Source: Salinisphaera hydrothermalis C41B8 (GTDB taxonomy: Bacteria > Pseudomonadota > Gammaproteobacteria > Nevskiales > Salinisphaeraceae). Taken from it: a DNA stretch of 64,000 nt. The stretch spans positions 62,001 through 126,000 of the forward strand of contig NZ_APNK01000007.1 of NCBI RefSeq assembly GCF_000732535.1. Reading direction: 5' to 3'. The translations under genes and the position numbers were made by a program. This document shows positions 45,757 through 55,640 of the stretch, piece after piece. The notes beneath the pieces are model-generated. The model was not told the DNA's origin. It did no database searches and saw nothing but the letters and a program-made list of their open reading frames with translations. How positions within the stretch are numbered: the stretch's first letter is position 1; the number at the start of each line of letters is the position of its first letter.

Positions 45757-47840
45757 TGCTGCTGACCGATCACCCGCGATACACGCAGCTGGCGATCGTC
45801 GGGAATTTCGCTCTGCGACAACACCACCAGCGCGTCGATACTGCGTCGCAGGAAGCGGGCCAGCAACGGGCGCAGATCATGTCGGACCACCAGCACCGGC
45901 GGCAGACCGCGATCGGCCTGGGCGCGCGCCGCGGCCTCGGCCTGATCGATCAGCGTTTGGGCCAACCCGGGCTCCATGCCGCCGCCGTTGGACAGCGCCT
46001 GCGTGAGCATCTGTTCGAGCCGCCCGTCCAGGCCGATCACGTCGATCTGCTTGTCCGCCCCGAACCAGGATTCCACGATGGCCGCGCCGAGCGCCACGCG
46101 CACCGCGGCGGTCAGCTCTTCGCTGTCGGTGGTATGCGCGCCGTGTACGGCCAGCGTATCCAGAATCCGGCGCATGTCCCGGATCGAGACCTGCTCGGAC
46201 AGCAGATTGCCGAGAATCGCGGTCAGTGTGGCCAGCGTAATCGGCTTGGGTACGACCTCGTCGACGAGATCCGGATAATCCTTTTTCACGCGCTCCAGCA
46301 ACTGCCCGACCTCGGTCCGGCCGAGCATCGCGGCGGCATGCGTGGTCAACAGATGATTGATGTGGGTGGCGATCACGGTCGCCGCATCGACCACGGTAAA
46401 ACCCTGGGCTTCGGCGTTGTCGCGCTTGTTGGCCTCGATCCAGGTGGCGGGCAGACCGAACGCCGGATCCTGCCCGGCCCGGCCTTCCAGTTCGCCGACC
46501 GCGCCGCCGGGATCGATGGCCAGGAACTGCCCGACGAATGCCTCGCCGCGCCCGATCTCGACGCCGTTGAGCGTCACTCGATAATCGTGCGGCGAAAACT
46601 CCAGATTGTCGCGGATGTGTACGACTGGCGGCAGGAAGCCGACCTCGCCCGCGAATTTCTTGCGTACGCCCTTGATCCGGCGCAGCAACTCGCCGTCCTG
46701 GGCGGCATCCACCAGACTGATCAGCCGATAGCCGACCTCGAGGCCGAGCGGGTCGACCAGTTGAACGTCGTCCCAGCTGGCTTCCTCGGCCTCGGCGCTC
46801 ACGGCGGCCGCCGGCACGGCTTCGGCCGTTTCCGCCTCGCGCGCCCGGCCTTCGCGCACCAGCCACCATCCCAGACCGGCAAGCAGGCCGGTGAACAGCA
46901 AAAACACGGTGTTCGGCATGCCCGGCACCAGGCCCAGCAGCCCCAACACGCCGGCAGCCAGAAACATGACCTTGGGATTGTCGAACAACTGCCCGATGAG
47001 CTGCTGACCGACATCCTGCTCGCTGGCCACGCGGGACACGGTCACGCCCGCCGCGGTCGAGATCACCAGCGCCGGCACCTGGGCAACTAGACCGTCGCCA
47101 ATGGTCAAGATGGTATAGGTCTTGGCCGCGCCCGAGACGCTCATGCCGTGCTGAGCGATACCAACGATCAGCCCACCGATCAGGTTGATGCCCATGATCA
47201 GGATGCCGGCGATGGCGTCACCGCGCACGAACTTGCTGGCGCCGTCCATGGAGCCGTAGAAGTCGGCCTCCATCGCGGTTTCCTCGCGCCGGGCCTTGGC
47301 CGTTTTTTCGTCGATCAGCCCGGCATTGAGATCGGCGTCGATCGCCATCTGCTTACCCGGCAGCGCGTCCAGTGTGAAGCGCGCGCCGACCTCGGCGATA
47401 CGTCCGGCGCCCTTGGTGATCACCATGAAGTTGATCACGATCAGGATCAGGAACACGATCAGGCCGACCGCGAGATTGCCGCCAACCAGAAACTCGCCGA
47501 ACGACTCGATCACCTGGCCGGCCGCTCCCGCGCCCTCGTGGCCGTTCATCAACACGACGCGGGTCGAAGCGACGTTGAGCGAAAGCCGCAGCAGCGTGGC
47601 GAACAGCAGCACCGCCGGGAACGCCGCGAAATCGAGCGGCTTGGTGGTGAACATCGACACCAGCAACACCATCACCGACAGCGCGATATTGAACGTGAAC
47701 AGGATGTCCAGCACGAACGGCGGCAACGGCAGGATCATCATCGCCATGATCATGATGATCAGCAGCGGACCGGCCAGCATCTTGTAATGGCCGGGCTGAT
47801 CCAGACCGGTGCGGCCGAGCCAGGCGGTAAGCGTGTTCAT
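45753..47840 (-). CDS. flhA: Flagellar export gate protein FlhA
   Basis: This 695-residue FlhA forms the nonameric export-gate ring and proton-driven exporter. Eight hydrophobic helices fill residues 1 to about 320. The FHIPEP-family signature is present between helices 4 and 5: MEADFYGSMDGASKFVRGDA. The C-terminal cytoplasmic domain (about 360-695) binds late chaperones. Length is close to E. coli (692). The ATG overlaps the flhB stop. Confidence 0.97.
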   Translation of the reverse strand: MNTLTAWLGRTGLDQPGHYKMLAGPLLIIMIMAMMILPLPPFVLDILFTFNIALSVMVLLVSMFTTKPLDFAAFPAVLLFATLLRLSLNVASTRVVLMNGHEGAGAAGQVIESFGEFLVGGNLAVGLIVFLILIVINFMVITKGAGRIAEVGARFTLDALPGKQMAIDADLNAGLIDEKTAKARREETAMEADFYGSMDGASKFVRGDAIAGILIMGINLIGGLIVGIAQHGMSVSGAAKTYTILTIGDGLVAQVPALVISTAAGVTVSRVASEQDVGQQLIGQLFDNPKVMFLAAGVLGLLGLVPGMPNTVFLLFTGLLAGLGWWLVREGRAREAETAEAVPAAAVSAEAEEASWDDVQLVDPLGLEVGYRLISLVDAAQDGELLRRIKGVRKKFAGEVGFLPPVVHIRDNLEFSPHDYRVTLNGVEIGRGEAFVGQFLAIDPGGAVGELEGRAGQDPAFGLPATWIEANKRDNAEAQGFTVVDAATVIATHINHLLTTHAAAMLGRTEVGQLLERVKKDYPDLVDEVVPKPITLATLTAILGNLLSEQVSIRDMRRILDTLAVHGAHTTDSEELTAAVRVALGAAIVESWFGADKQIDVIGLDGRLEQMLTQALSNGGGMEPGLAQTLIDQAEAAARAQADRGLPPVLVVRHDLRPLLARFLRRSIDALVVLSQSEIPDDRQLRVSRVIGQQQ

Positions 47841-48988
47841 GATGTCGCGTCCTGTGCCGCGGGGACCGCCAGCTCGGGCGGTATTTCAATGTCGCGCGGC
47901 GTATCGGGCGCCGGGCCGCCATCACGGCGCGCCCGGTCGAGTTGATAGACCCAGGCGAGAACCTCGGCCACGGCGGTGTACAGCGCCGCCGGTATTTCGG
48001 CATCCAGATCCGCGTGCCGATACAGCGCGCGCGCCAGGGGCGGCGCGGCCAGCCGCGGAATACGATGCTCGGCGGCCAGTTCGCGAATACGCGCCGCGAC
48101 CTCGTCGGCCCCCTTGGCCACTACGCGTGGCGCGCCCATGCGTTCGCCGTCGTAGGCCAGTGCCACCGCATAGTGGCTGGGGTTGGTCACAACCACGTCG
48201 GCATCGGGTACGGCGGCCATCATACGGCTGCGCGCCATGCGCTGTTGTTGTTCACGAATCCGTGCCTTGATCTGCGGATCGCCCTCGTTTTCCTTGTGTT
48301 CGTCCTTGATGTCCTTGAGGCTCATGCGCAGCTTTTTATGATGGCTCCAGATCTGGAACGGCACGTCGATGGCGACCACCACCACGAACGCCAGCACCAT
48401 CAGCGCGCAGCAGAAGATCACCAGACGCAGGGCATGCACGATGGCCGTGGCCGGATCCTGGCCCGCGAGCCCGATCATCTCGCCCAGATGGGCATAAATG
48501 AACCCGGCGGCCACCGAGCCGATCAGCACCGATTTCGCCACCGCCTTGCCCAGTTCGGCCGCGGCATTCGCGGAGAACACCCGCCCCAATCCCTTGATTG
48601 GATTGAGCCGGTTGAAGTCGACTTTCAGCGACTTGGACGAAATCACCAGGCCGCCCAGCAAGTTGGGGGCGACCAGGGCCATGATCACGAGCAAGCCCAG
48701 CAACGGCGCGATGCCGCGGGCGATGGTGAACAGCTGTCCCACGATGTGCGACATCATCCGCGACGGATCGTCGGCCACCCCGGGGCCAAACCCGAAGCCA
48801 GTCCGACCCACGGTCAGCACCGCGTCGACGAACCAGCCCGACGTCATCCACAGGCCGGCGATGGCGGTCACGAGCATCAGAAACGTGGTCAATTCGCGCG
48901 AACGCGCAACCTGGCCCTCTTCGCGCGCCTTTTCCAGGCGCTGCGGAGTCGGGTCTTCTGTTTTTTCCTCGTCGCTGTCCTCGGCCAT
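47837..48988 (-). CDS. flhB: Flagellar export switch protein FlhB
   Basis: This 383-residue FlhB has an N-terminal EEKTEDPTPQRLEKAREEGQ signature, four membrane helices and a cytoplasmic domain with the autocleavage site at N269-P270. In nearly all homologues the site reads N-P-T-H; here the codons give N-P-S-H (269-272). The numbering is the same as in E. coli. Cleavage between Asn and Pro flips export from rod/hook to filament substrates on contact with FliK. The C-terminal half after cleavage is about 113 residues, and a free-standing homologue (FlhX) is at 59032. It lies 144 bases after cheZ. Confidence 0.96.
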   Translation of the reverse strand: MAEDSDEEKTEDPTPQRLEKAREEGQVARSRELTTFLMLVTAIAGLWMTSGWFVDAVLTVGRTGFGFGPGVADDPSRMMSHIVGQLFTIARGIAPLLGLLVIMALVAPNLLGGLVISSKSLKVDFNRLNPIKGLGRVFSANAAAELGKAVAKSVLIGSVAAGFIYAHLGEMIGLAGQDPATAIVHALRLVIFCCALMVLAFVVVVAIDVPFQIWSHHKKLRMSLKDIKDEHKENEGDPQIKARIREQQQRMARSRMMAAVPDADVVVTNPSHYAVALAYDGERMGAPRVVAKGADEVAARIRELAAEHRIPRLAAPPLARALYRHADLDAEIPAALYTAVAEVLAWVYQLDRARRDGGPAPDTPRDIEIPPELAVPAAQDATS

Positions 48989-49101
48989 CGCACACGCCCA
49001 CCCTGCCCGCAGGGATTATGCGGAGCCGGCGTCGGCTGGCAGGCAGTGAATTGCGCGCGCTAATGCCCGCTTATCGGCCGATGCAACGGACGTGCGACCT
49101 A

Positions 49102-49122
49102 CGCGGACGTCGATCGTCCGCG
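49102..49122 (-). other. Hairpin after cheZ, possible transcript end or processing site
   Basis: CGCGGACG-TCGAT-CGTCCGCG is a perfect 8-bp stem with a 5-base loop, 10 bases beyond the cheZ stop on the minus strand. It is not followed by a T-run. It might mark a partial transcript end between the mot-che genes and flhBAE, or an mRNA stability element. Confidence 0.4.
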
Positions 49123-49132
49123 CTGAGTCTGC

Positions 49133-49807
49133 TCAGAAACCGAGTTCCTCGAGCAGATCGTCGACCTGGGCCTGATCGGTCACCACATCGGATTTACCTG
49201 CAGCATTGACCTGCGGGCCATTGAGCAGACCGTCCCCGGAATCGCCGTCGATGTCGGCCTCGCGCCGTTCGCGATAGCTGGCCGCTTCGGGCATGTGCTC
49301 GACGAGCACCTCCACCAGCTGGCTCTCGATCCGACGGATCACGGTGATCAGCTTGCCGACCACTTGCCCGGTCAGGTCCTGAAAATCCTGCGCCATCATG
49401 ATTTCATGCAGCTGCGCGTTGGTCGCACGCGTCTGCTCCGGCAGATGGCGCAGATAACCGCGCGTATCGGCGACCAGCTCGCGCGCATCGGACAAGTCGA
49501 TCGGCGCATCGAACCAGGTATCCCAGCGGCTCGACAACGACTGCGCGTTCTCCGCCAGGCGCTCCTGCATCGGCTGGGCGACCTCGATGGCCGACAAGGC
49601 CCGCTCGGCCGCGGCTTCGGTGGTTTCGGCGATATACGCCAGACGGTCGCGGGCGTCCGGAATGGCTTCGGCAGCCTTTTCGACTTCCTTGTCCAGACCC
49701 AGTTCGCGCATGCTGTCGTGCAACGCGCGGGTGAGCTGGCCGATCCGATCGATCAGTTCGCTGTTGTTGTTCTCGTCGGCGGATGCCGCACTCTGATTAT
49801 GGCTCAT
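49133..49807 (-). CDS. cheZ: Protein phosphatase CheZ
   Basis: This 224-residue helical protein dephosphorylates CheY-P. The catalytic stretch MAQDFQDLTGQVVGK has Asp144 and Gln148, equivalent to E. coli Asp143 and Gln147. The C-terminal CheY-tethering peptide (QAQVDDLLEELGF) is preserved after an acidic linker. Long heptad helices fill 15-170. It follows cheY after 28 bases. CheZ is typical of beta/gammaproteobacterial chemotaxis. Confidence 0.96.
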   Translation of the reverse strand: MSHNQSAASADENNNSELIDRIGQLTRALHDSMRELGLDKEVEKAAEAIPDARDRLAYIAETTEAAAERALSAIEVAQPMQERLAENAQSLSSRWDTWFDAPIDLSDARELVADTRGYLRHLPEQTRATNAQLHEIMMAQDFQDLTGQVVGKLITVIRRIESQLVEVLVEHMPEAASYRERREADIDGDSGDGLLNGPQVNAAGKSDVVTDQAQVDDLLEELGF

Positions 49808-49835
49808 GGCTGCCCCCTGAGGCCGCGCGCAAATG

Positions 49836-50225
49836 TTACAGGCCGTGCTTTTCGAAGATCTTGTTCATCTTCTCTTCGAGCGTGGCCGCCGTGAACGGTT
49901 TGACCACATAGCCGCTGGCACCGGCCTGGGCGGCGGCGACGATGTTTTCCTTCTTGGCTTCCGCCGTGACCATCAGCACCGGCAGATGCTTGAGCCCGTC
50001 GTCCGCGCGGATTTTCTTGAGCATGTCCAGGCCGTTGAGATTGGGCATGTTCCAGTCCGAAATCACGAACTGGACATGGCCGCCGGCCAGCTTGCCGAGT
50101 GCTTCGGCGCCGTCCTCGGCTTCTTCGATGTTGTGATACCCAAGCTCTTTGAGCAGGTTGCGCACAATACGGCGCATGGTCGAGAAATCGTCGACCACGA
50201 GAAATTGCAGATCGGCATCGGCCAT
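49836..50225 (-). CDS. cheY: Chemotaxis response regulator CheY
   Basis: This 129-residue single-domain receiver binds FliM when phosphorylated and changes motor rotation. Acidic residues Asp12/Asp13 and phospho-acceptor Asp57 (VISDWNMP) are present. The TAEAKKEN loop, the switch Tyr and the Lys in [14 protein letters not shown] are also present. The sequence is very close to E. coli CheY throughout. It lies between cheB and cheZ. Confidence 0.98.
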   Translation of the reverse strand: MADADLQFLVVDDFSTMRRIVRNLLKELGYHNIEEAEDGAEALGKLAGGHVQFVISDWNMPNLNGLDMLKKIRADDGLKHLPVLMVTAEAKKENIVAAAQAGASGYVVKPFTAATLEEKMNKIFEKHGL

Positions 50226-50273
50226 TGAGGTCTCCTTCGAATAGCGGTTGTTCGTATATATCGGCGGCGCCGG

Positions 50274-51329
50274 TCAGATCCGTACCGCGCCGCCGGCCTC
50301 GGCGATCAACGCCAGGGCCTTTGCGCCGATATCGTCGAGCGGCAACTCGAAACTGGCACCGCCGCGGGCCACGGCCTCGGCCGGCATGCCATAGACCACC
50401 GAGGTGGCACTGTCCTGCGCGATGGTAGCGGCCCCGGCGGCGCGCATGGCAACCATGCCGTCCGCGCCGTCGGCGCCCATGCCGGTGAGCAACACGCCCA
50501 CGGCGTTGGCACCCGCAGAGGCGGCCACCGAATGAAACAGGACATCCACCGAAGGCCGGTGCCGATTGACCGGCTCGCTGGCCTCCAGCGCGATGGTGTA
50601 GTTGGCGCCGCTGCGTGCGAGCCGCATATGCATCTCGCCGCCCGGGGCGATATACGCATGGCCGGGCAGCACGCGTTCGCCGTGCCGGGCTTCGGCCACG
50701 GCCAACGCACATAGCGAGTCCAGGCGCTTGGCAAAGGACGCCGTGAACCCGGCCGGCATATGCTGGGTAATCAAAATCGCCGGCGCGTTGGCGGGCATCG
50801 GTTCGAGCAGATGCCGTAATGCTTCGGTTCCACCGGTCGAGGCGCCGACGGCGATCAATTTCTCGCTCGAGACGCTCGGCGCGCGCAGCCGGGCAGGCGG
50901 CGCGGCGTTGGCGCGCGCCGTGGGGCGCGCTCGCGCGGCGGCCCGCAGCTTGTAGACAATATCGGCCGCCGCACTCGCCAGGCCGTCCCGGATATTGACC
51001 TTGGGCTTGGCCACGAAATCGACCGCGCCGAGCTCCAGCGCCTGCATCGTGATTTGCGATCCGCGCTCGGTCAGCGACGACACCATCACGACCGGCATCG
51101 GACGCAGCCGCATGAGCTTTTCCAGAAAATCCAGACCATCCATGCGCGGCATTTCGACGTCCAGCGTCAACACGTCCGGATTGTGCTGCTTGATCAGCTC
51201 GCGCGCGACGTAAGGATCGGGCGCGGTGGCGACCATCTCCATGCCGGGCGCCTCGTCGACAATCGCGGTCAGCAACTGACGCATCAACGCCGAATCGTCG
51301 ACCGCCAACACTTTGATCGGGGCACTCAT
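50274..51329 (-). CDS. cheB: Chemotaxis protein-glutamate methylesterase CheB
   Basis: This 351-residue CheB demethylates receptor glutamates during adaptation. The N-terminal receiver has D11-D12 and phospho-acceptor Asp57 (LTLDVEMP). An Ala/Arg-rich linker (about 125-160) follows. The catalytic domain has Ser in GASTGGTEA, His in TQHMPAGFT and Asp in LLTGMGADG, the full triad. It overlaps cheD by 4 bases. Confidence 0.97.
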   Translation of the reverse strand: MSAPIKVLAVDDSALMRQLLTAIVDEAPGMEMVATAPDPYVARELIKQHNPDVLTLDVEMPRMDGLDFLEKLMRLRPMPVVMVSSLTERGSQITMQALELGAVDFVAKPKVNIRDGLASAAADIVYKLRAAARARPTARANAAPPARLRAPSVSSEKLIAVGASTGGTEALRHLLEPMPANAPAILITQHMPAGFTASFAKRLDSLCALAVAEARHGERVLPGHAYIAPGGEMHMRLARSGANYTIALEASEPVNRHRPSVDVLFHSVAASAGANAVGVLLTGMGADGADGMVAMRAAGAATIAQDSATSVVYGMPAEAVARGGASFELPLDDIGAKALALIAEAGGAVRI

Positions 51330-51907
51330 GCCGATGCTCCCGGCATGGCCGCCTGGCGTGCCAGGCCGCGTTCGCGCTCGGCCAGCGCGGACTCGACCAC
51401 GCGCAGCCGCCGGACGCGTGCTTCGCCGGTGGTGGCCCGATACTGCAATTGCCGCGGCCAGGCTCCGCCCAGATCCTCGGCCAGAATCGGAATACGAGCA
51501 CGTGCCAGGTAAGCGCGGACAAATTCGGCATTGGCATCGCCGACACGCGCGATACGCATGTCCGCGAGCACGTTGGCGCCGCCAAAGACCTTGGCCTCAA
51601 GCCGCTCGCGACGCGCCCCCAGCGCGATCAATTCGTCCACCAGGCGATTCATGGCGTGGCCGCCATAGATCATGCTGCGTATGCGTTCGCTCTCGGCATC
51701 CCCGTTGTCCGGCAGCATGAAATGGTTCATGCCGCCGACCCCGGCGGCCGCATCGCGCAGACACGCGGCTACGCAGGAGCCCAGTACCGTGGTCAGCAGG
51801 AACGGCTGATCGGTGACGTAGTACTCCTTGGGCAGGAGCTTGATATGAACCTCGCCATGGACGTCGACATAGCGCCGCGTCGCCAGGTCAGGCGCTGCCA
51901 CACTCAT
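51326..51907 (-). CDS. cheD: Chemoreceptor glutamine deamidase CheD
   Basis: This 193-residue CheD deamidates receptor glutamines to glutamates. The catalytic Cys45 in LGSCVAACL and His62 in GGMNHFMLP are present, together with the family's later VFGGANVL strand. E. coli lacks CheD, so this is a more complete adaptation set. It overlaps both cheR and cheB by 4 bases, indicating tight coupling. Confidence 0.95.
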   Translation of the reverse strand: MSVAAPDLATRRYVDVHGEVHIKLLPKEYYVTDQPFLLTTVLGSCVAACLRDAAAGVGGMNHFMLPDNGDAESERIRSMIYGGHAMNRLVDELIALGARRERLEAKVFGGANVLADMRIARVGDANAEFVRAYLARARIPILAEDLGGAWPRQLQYRATTGEARVRRLRVVESALAERERGLARQAAMPGASA

Positions 51908-52764
51908 CGCGCGCCCCCGCGTAGCCGATATACCGTCTGCCCCCGCAGCACGAACGGATTCTCGAAATAGCTGAAGTTTTCGGAGTGGCCGGCGAACAGC
52001 AGCCCATCGGGCTTCATCAGCCCGGCGAAACGCTTCAATACCCGCTGCTGGGTGTCCTTATCGAAATAGATCATAAGATTACGACAGAAAATCGCGTCGA
52101 ACGGCCCGTCGACAGGCCAGTCGCCGCTGGCAAGATTGAGCGGGGCGAAATGCACGCGCGAACGCAGGGCCGGCGCCACGCGTGCCAGGCCGGAACGTGC
52201 GCCTGTCCCCCGCAGGAAGAAGCGTTTGCGGCGTTCTTCGCTGAGTTTTTCCACCGCCGCCAACGGATAAATCCCGGCCCGCGCGTCGGCTAGCGCTCGG
52301 GTGTCGATATCGGTCGCCACGATCTCGGCCCGCTCCGCCGCCGAACCGAGCGTCTCGGCCAGGGTGATGGCGATGGACCACGGCTCTTCGCCGGTGGACG
52401 CCGCACAGCACCAGATCGAGATCGGCCCGCTGCGGCGGGCGACATGCTCGGCCAGCAAGGGAAAATGATGCGCTTCGCGAAAGAACGACGTGAGGTTGGT
52501 CGTCAGTGCGTTGGTGAAATGTTCCCACTCCGGATGCGAGGCGTCGGCCTCCAGCGGATCGAGATAATCGGCAAAACGACGCTGGCCGGCCAGCCGGACG
52601 CGGCGCGCGAGCCGGCTATAAGCCATCTCGCGTTTGCGTTCGGACAGGGCAATGCCCGCGCGCTCGCCGATCATGCGCCGCAGACGCGCGAAATCGGCGT
52701 CGGTGAAAACCAGATCACGCGTCGGGGTCGCCGCGGCCTCGCGGGAATCAATGACATCGGACAC
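51904..52764 (-). CDS. cheR: Chemotaxis protein methyltransferase CheR
   Basis: This 286-residue SAM-dependent enzyme methylates receptor glutamates. The N-terminal helical domain contains LTTNLTSFFREAHHF. The SAM domain contains WCCAASTGEEPWSIAITLAE, then FDAIFCRNLMIYFDKDTQQ. The start is GTG. It has no TPR or pentapeptide-binding extension beyond the ordinary enzyme. It lies between cheW and cheD. Confidence 0.96.
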   Translation of the reverse strand: MSDVIDSREAAATPTRDLVFTDADFARLRRMIGERAGIALSERKREMAYSRLARRVRLAGQRRFADYLDPLEADASHPEWEHFTNALTTNLTSFFREAHHFPLLAEHVARRSGPISIWCCAASTGEEPWSIAITLAETLGSAAERAEIVATDIDTRALADARAGIYPLAAVEKLSEERRKRFFLRGTGARSGLARVAPALRSRVHFAPLNLASGDWPVDGPFDAIFCRNLMIYFDKDTQQRVLKRFAGLMKPDGLLFAGHSENFSYFENPFVLRGQTVYRLRGGAR

Positions 52765-52793
52765 GTGGCTGATTTCTCCGGAATAGTGAAAGG

Positions 52794-53285
52794 CTAAGCG
52801 GTTTCGGCGTCGAGCGATTCGACCAGTGCCATTTCACGGCTGGTCATCATCGCTTCGGCATCGATCAGGATCAGCATGCGGTCATCGATGCTGGCCAATC
52901 CCTCCAGATACGCCGTGTCCATCTGACCGCCGAATTCAGGCGCAGGCTTGATCTGCTCGGCCGACAGACCGATCACGTCCGACACCGAGTCGACGACCAC
53001 GCCGACCACGCGCTCGCCGATGTTGAGCACGATCACGACCGTCTGTTCGGTATAGTCGGCCTCGCCGAGCGCGAACTTGAGCCGCAGGTCGACGATCGGC
53101 ACGATCGCGCCGCGCAGATTGGTCACGCCCTTGATGAAATCGGGCACGTTGGCGATCCGGGTCACGTTCGAATAACCGCGAATCTCCTGAACTTTCAGGA
53201 TATCCACGGCGTATTCCTCGCCTCCCAGGGTAAAGACCAGTACTTCGCGCTGGTCGGAATCGGTCGCGGCAATCATGTCAGTCAT
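52794..53285 (-). CDS. cheW: Chemotaxis coupling protein CheW
   Basis: This 163-residue SH3-like adaptor connects receptors to CheA. The conserved strands [40 protein letters not shown] and [20 protein letters not shown] are present. Start candidates are ATG at 53285 or 53276; the first overlaps the cheA end by 8 bases and is preferred. No receptor gene is present in this window, so its partners are encoded elsewhere. Confidence 0.96.
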   Translation of the reverse strand: MTDMIAATDSDQREVLVFTLGGEEYAVDILKVQEIRGYSNVTRIANVPDFIKGVTNLRGAIVPIVDLRLKFALGEADYTEQTVVIVLNIGERVVGVVVDSVSDVIGLSAEQIKPAPEFGGQMDTAYLEGLASIDDRMLILIDAEAMMTSREMALVESLDAETA

Positions 53286-55587
53286 TGGCAACGCTCTCTT
53301 CGGTCTCGGACGGGGTCAGGGGCGCGGTGGTTTTACGCGGTTTGCGGGGCGCGGCCGTCATCCGCGCCAACGCCGTGGCATCCAGGATGAGCGCCACACT
53401 GCCGTCGCCCAGAATGGTGGCCGCCGATACGCCAGCGACCTTGCGGAAATGGGTTTCGAGATTCTTGACCACGACCTGTTGCTGGCCAATCAGTTCGTCG
53501 ACAAACAGCGCAAAGCGGCGTGATTCGCTGGTCACGACCACGACAATGCCCCGGGCGAGATCGGTTTCGGCGTCGGCCACATCGAATACGCGATGGAGTT
53601 CGACCAGCGGCAGATATTCGCCGCGCACCTCGATGACCTGACTGCCGGCCGTCACCGTGCGCGCGGCCGACTGCTCCACGCGCATCGACTCGAGAATCGC
53701 GCCCAACGGCAGGATGAAGATTTCCTGGCCGGCGCGGACGGCCATACCGTCCATAATTGCCAGGGTCAGCGGCAGGATGACGCGCACGGTGGTCCCGGCT
53801 CCCTGCTTCGACCGCAGATCGACGTGACCGCCGAGCTGGGCGATGTTGCGCTTGACCACATCCATGCCGACGCCGCGTCCGGAAATATCGCTGACCTGGG
53901 CGGCGGTGGAAAAACCGGGCGCGAAAATGAGCTGCCAGACATCCTCGTCCGGCATGTCGTCGGATACCGCAAGGCCGCTACTTTTCGCCTTGGCCAGAAT
54001 GCGTTCACGCGACAGCCCGGCGCCGTCATCGCTGATTTCGATGACGATGTTCCCGCCTTCGTGGCGCGCGGACAGGGTGAGCTGTCCGGCCGCCGGCTTG
54101 CCGGCGGCCGTACGCGTGGCGACATCCTCGATCCCGTGATCGAGGCTGTTGCGCACCAGATGCGTCATCGGATCCATGATCCGCTCGATCAGCCCCTTGT
54201 CGAGCTCGGTCGCCCCGCCTCGGGTTTCGAGGTTGATTTCCTTGCCAAGCTTGGAGCTCAGATCGCGCACCAGACGCGGGAATCGATTGAAGGCGAAGTC
54301 CATCGGCACCATGCGTACCGACATCACTGCCTCTTGCAGATCGCGTGCGTTGCGGGCGAGCTGACTCATGCCCTCGGACAATGCTTCGTCATGCTCGTGA
54401 TCGATTTCGCCGACCGCTCGGTCGAGCATCGACTGGGTGATCACCAGCTCGCCAACGAGATTGATGATGTGATCGATCTTGTCGGTCGGCACGCGCACCG
54501 AGGTCGACTCCGAATGCGCGGCCTCTCGCCGGCGCTCGCCCGCACCGCCGCTTGACTCACTGGCGGCCTTGGCAGGCGGGACAGATTGCGGCTCGGCCGG
54601 CGCGGATGCTGCCGCCGGCGTGGTATCGGCCGTGGCCGATTTCGCCTCGGGCGCCGTCGCTGTCTTCGCGTCCGCCGGTTCGATCGTGACCCGGTCTAGA
54701 TCGATCTGGAAGCCGAGCACCGCGGCGATGTCCTCGATTGGCTGATCGCTGGCGAGTTCGACCGCCAGGGTATCGCCGTCGATCTGGCGAGCGCTGATCT
54801 CACCCATTAATTCCAGGTCAGCCAGTACGGCCGGGCGGGTGGTATCGTCCACGCCGCTGACGGTCACCCGCAGGCGTTGCGCGCCGGCCGCCGACTTTCC
54901 AGCCGCAGCAACGGGTTCGATCGCGATTTGATCGACATCGATGATGAAACACAGTACGGCAACGATGTCGTCGTCGTCCGCTTCCGTGGCCAAATCGAGT
55001 CTGAGGGTTCCGGATTCTTCGCTGCGATTCGACACCTCGCCGAATAGCGCCAGCTCGCCGGCGAGCGCCTCGGCCTCGCCGTCTTCCAACCCGCTGATCC
55101 GCACGGTGACCCGCCGCGCGCCCGTACCGACGGCCGCTGCATGGCTGGTTTGGCCGCCTGCTTCATCGGTGGCAGACGCTCGAGCTGCTGGACCGGGCAC
55201 TTTGTCGCCCTCGGCGATCTGTTGCAATACACGGCAGATACGATCGGCGGCCTCGGCATCCGGGGATTCGCCTTCACGATAGGATTCAACCTGACCTTTC
55301 AACACGTCGCCTGCCTCCAGCAGGATGTCGACCGTCGCCCGGTCGAGCACGAGCTCGCCGTTGCGTGCCAGGTCGAGCAGGTTTTCCATTCGATGCGTCG
55401 TGTTCTGGAGCGCCTCGAAACCGAAGGTGCCGGCACCACCCTTGATCGAATGCGCGGCACGGAAAATCGCATCCAGCGCCTCGCGATCGGGAGCTGCGGT
55501 ATCCAGCTCGATGAGCAAGCGCTCCATGTCCTCGAGCAACTCGGAGGCTTCTTCGAAGAAGGTGTCGTAAAAATCGGTGACATCCAT
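53278..55587 (-). CDS. cheA: Chemotaxis histidine kinase CheA with duplicated P2 domain
   Basis: This 769-residue CheA is longer than E. coli CheA (654). P1 has phospho-accepting His46 in [14 protein letters not shown]. Two successive P2-like modules follow, at about 158-226 (ending [19 protein letters not shown]) and 237-304 (ending [19 protein letters not shown]); P2 docks CheY and CheB. After an Ala/Pro linker come P3 dimerisation (from about 364), the P4 kinase domain ([25 protein letters not shown]) and the P5 CheW-like domain to the end. The duplication accounts for most of the extra length. Confidence 0.96.
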   Translation of the reverse strand: MDVTDFYDTFFEEASELLEDMERLLIELDTAAPDREALDAIFRAAHSIKGGAGTFGFEALQNTTHRMENLLDLARNGELVLDRATVDILLEAGDVLKGQVESYREGESPDAEAADRICRVLQQIAEGDKVPGPAARASATDEAGGQTSHAAAVGTGARRVTVRISGLEDGEAEALAGELALFGEVSNRSEESGTLRLDLATEADDDDIVAVLCFIIDVDQIAIEPVAAAGKSAAGAQRLRVTVSGVDDTTRPAVLADLELMGEISARQIDGDTLAVELASDQPIEDIAAVLGFQIDLDRVTIEPADAKTATAPEAKSATADTTPAAASAPAEPQSVPPAKAASESSGGAGERRREAAHSESTSVRVPTDKIDHIINLVGELVITQSMLDRAVGEIDHEHDEALSEGMSQLARNARDLQEAVMSVRMVPMDFAFNRFPRLVRDLSSKLGKEINLETRGGATELDKGLIERIMDPMTHLVRNSLDHGIEDVATRTAAGKPAAGQLTLSARHEGGNIVIEISDDGAGLSRERILAKAKSSGLAVSDDMPDEDVWQLIFAPGFSTAAQVSDISGRGVGMDVVKRNIAQLGGHVDLRSKQGAGTTVRVILPLTLAIMDGMAVRAGQEIFILPLGAILESMRVEQSAARTVTAGSQVIEVRGEYLPLVELHRVFDVADAETDLARGIVVVVTSESRRFALFVDELIGQQQVVVKNLETHFRKVAGVSAATILGDGSVALILDATALARMTAAPRKPRKTTAPLTPSETEESVAND

Positions 55588-55640
55588 GCCGTTAGTTCTT
55601 CTGGTCGCGCTGGGCCGGGGCCGGCAGTGATGACGTCCGG

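Noticed and set aside
49071-49097. GCCGATAA on the minus strand upstream of flhB as a sigma-28 promoter
   Set aside because: The -10 is perfect but no TAAAG- or TCAAG-like box lies 11 bases upstream, and flhB belongs to the early class. An 8-mer of this composition is expected by chance a few times in 64 kb.
49804-51600. 598-codon minus-strand frame across cheY and cheB
   Set aside because: It overlaps two certain genes in another frame, is extremely Arg/Gly/Ala-rich and has no ribosome site or domain.
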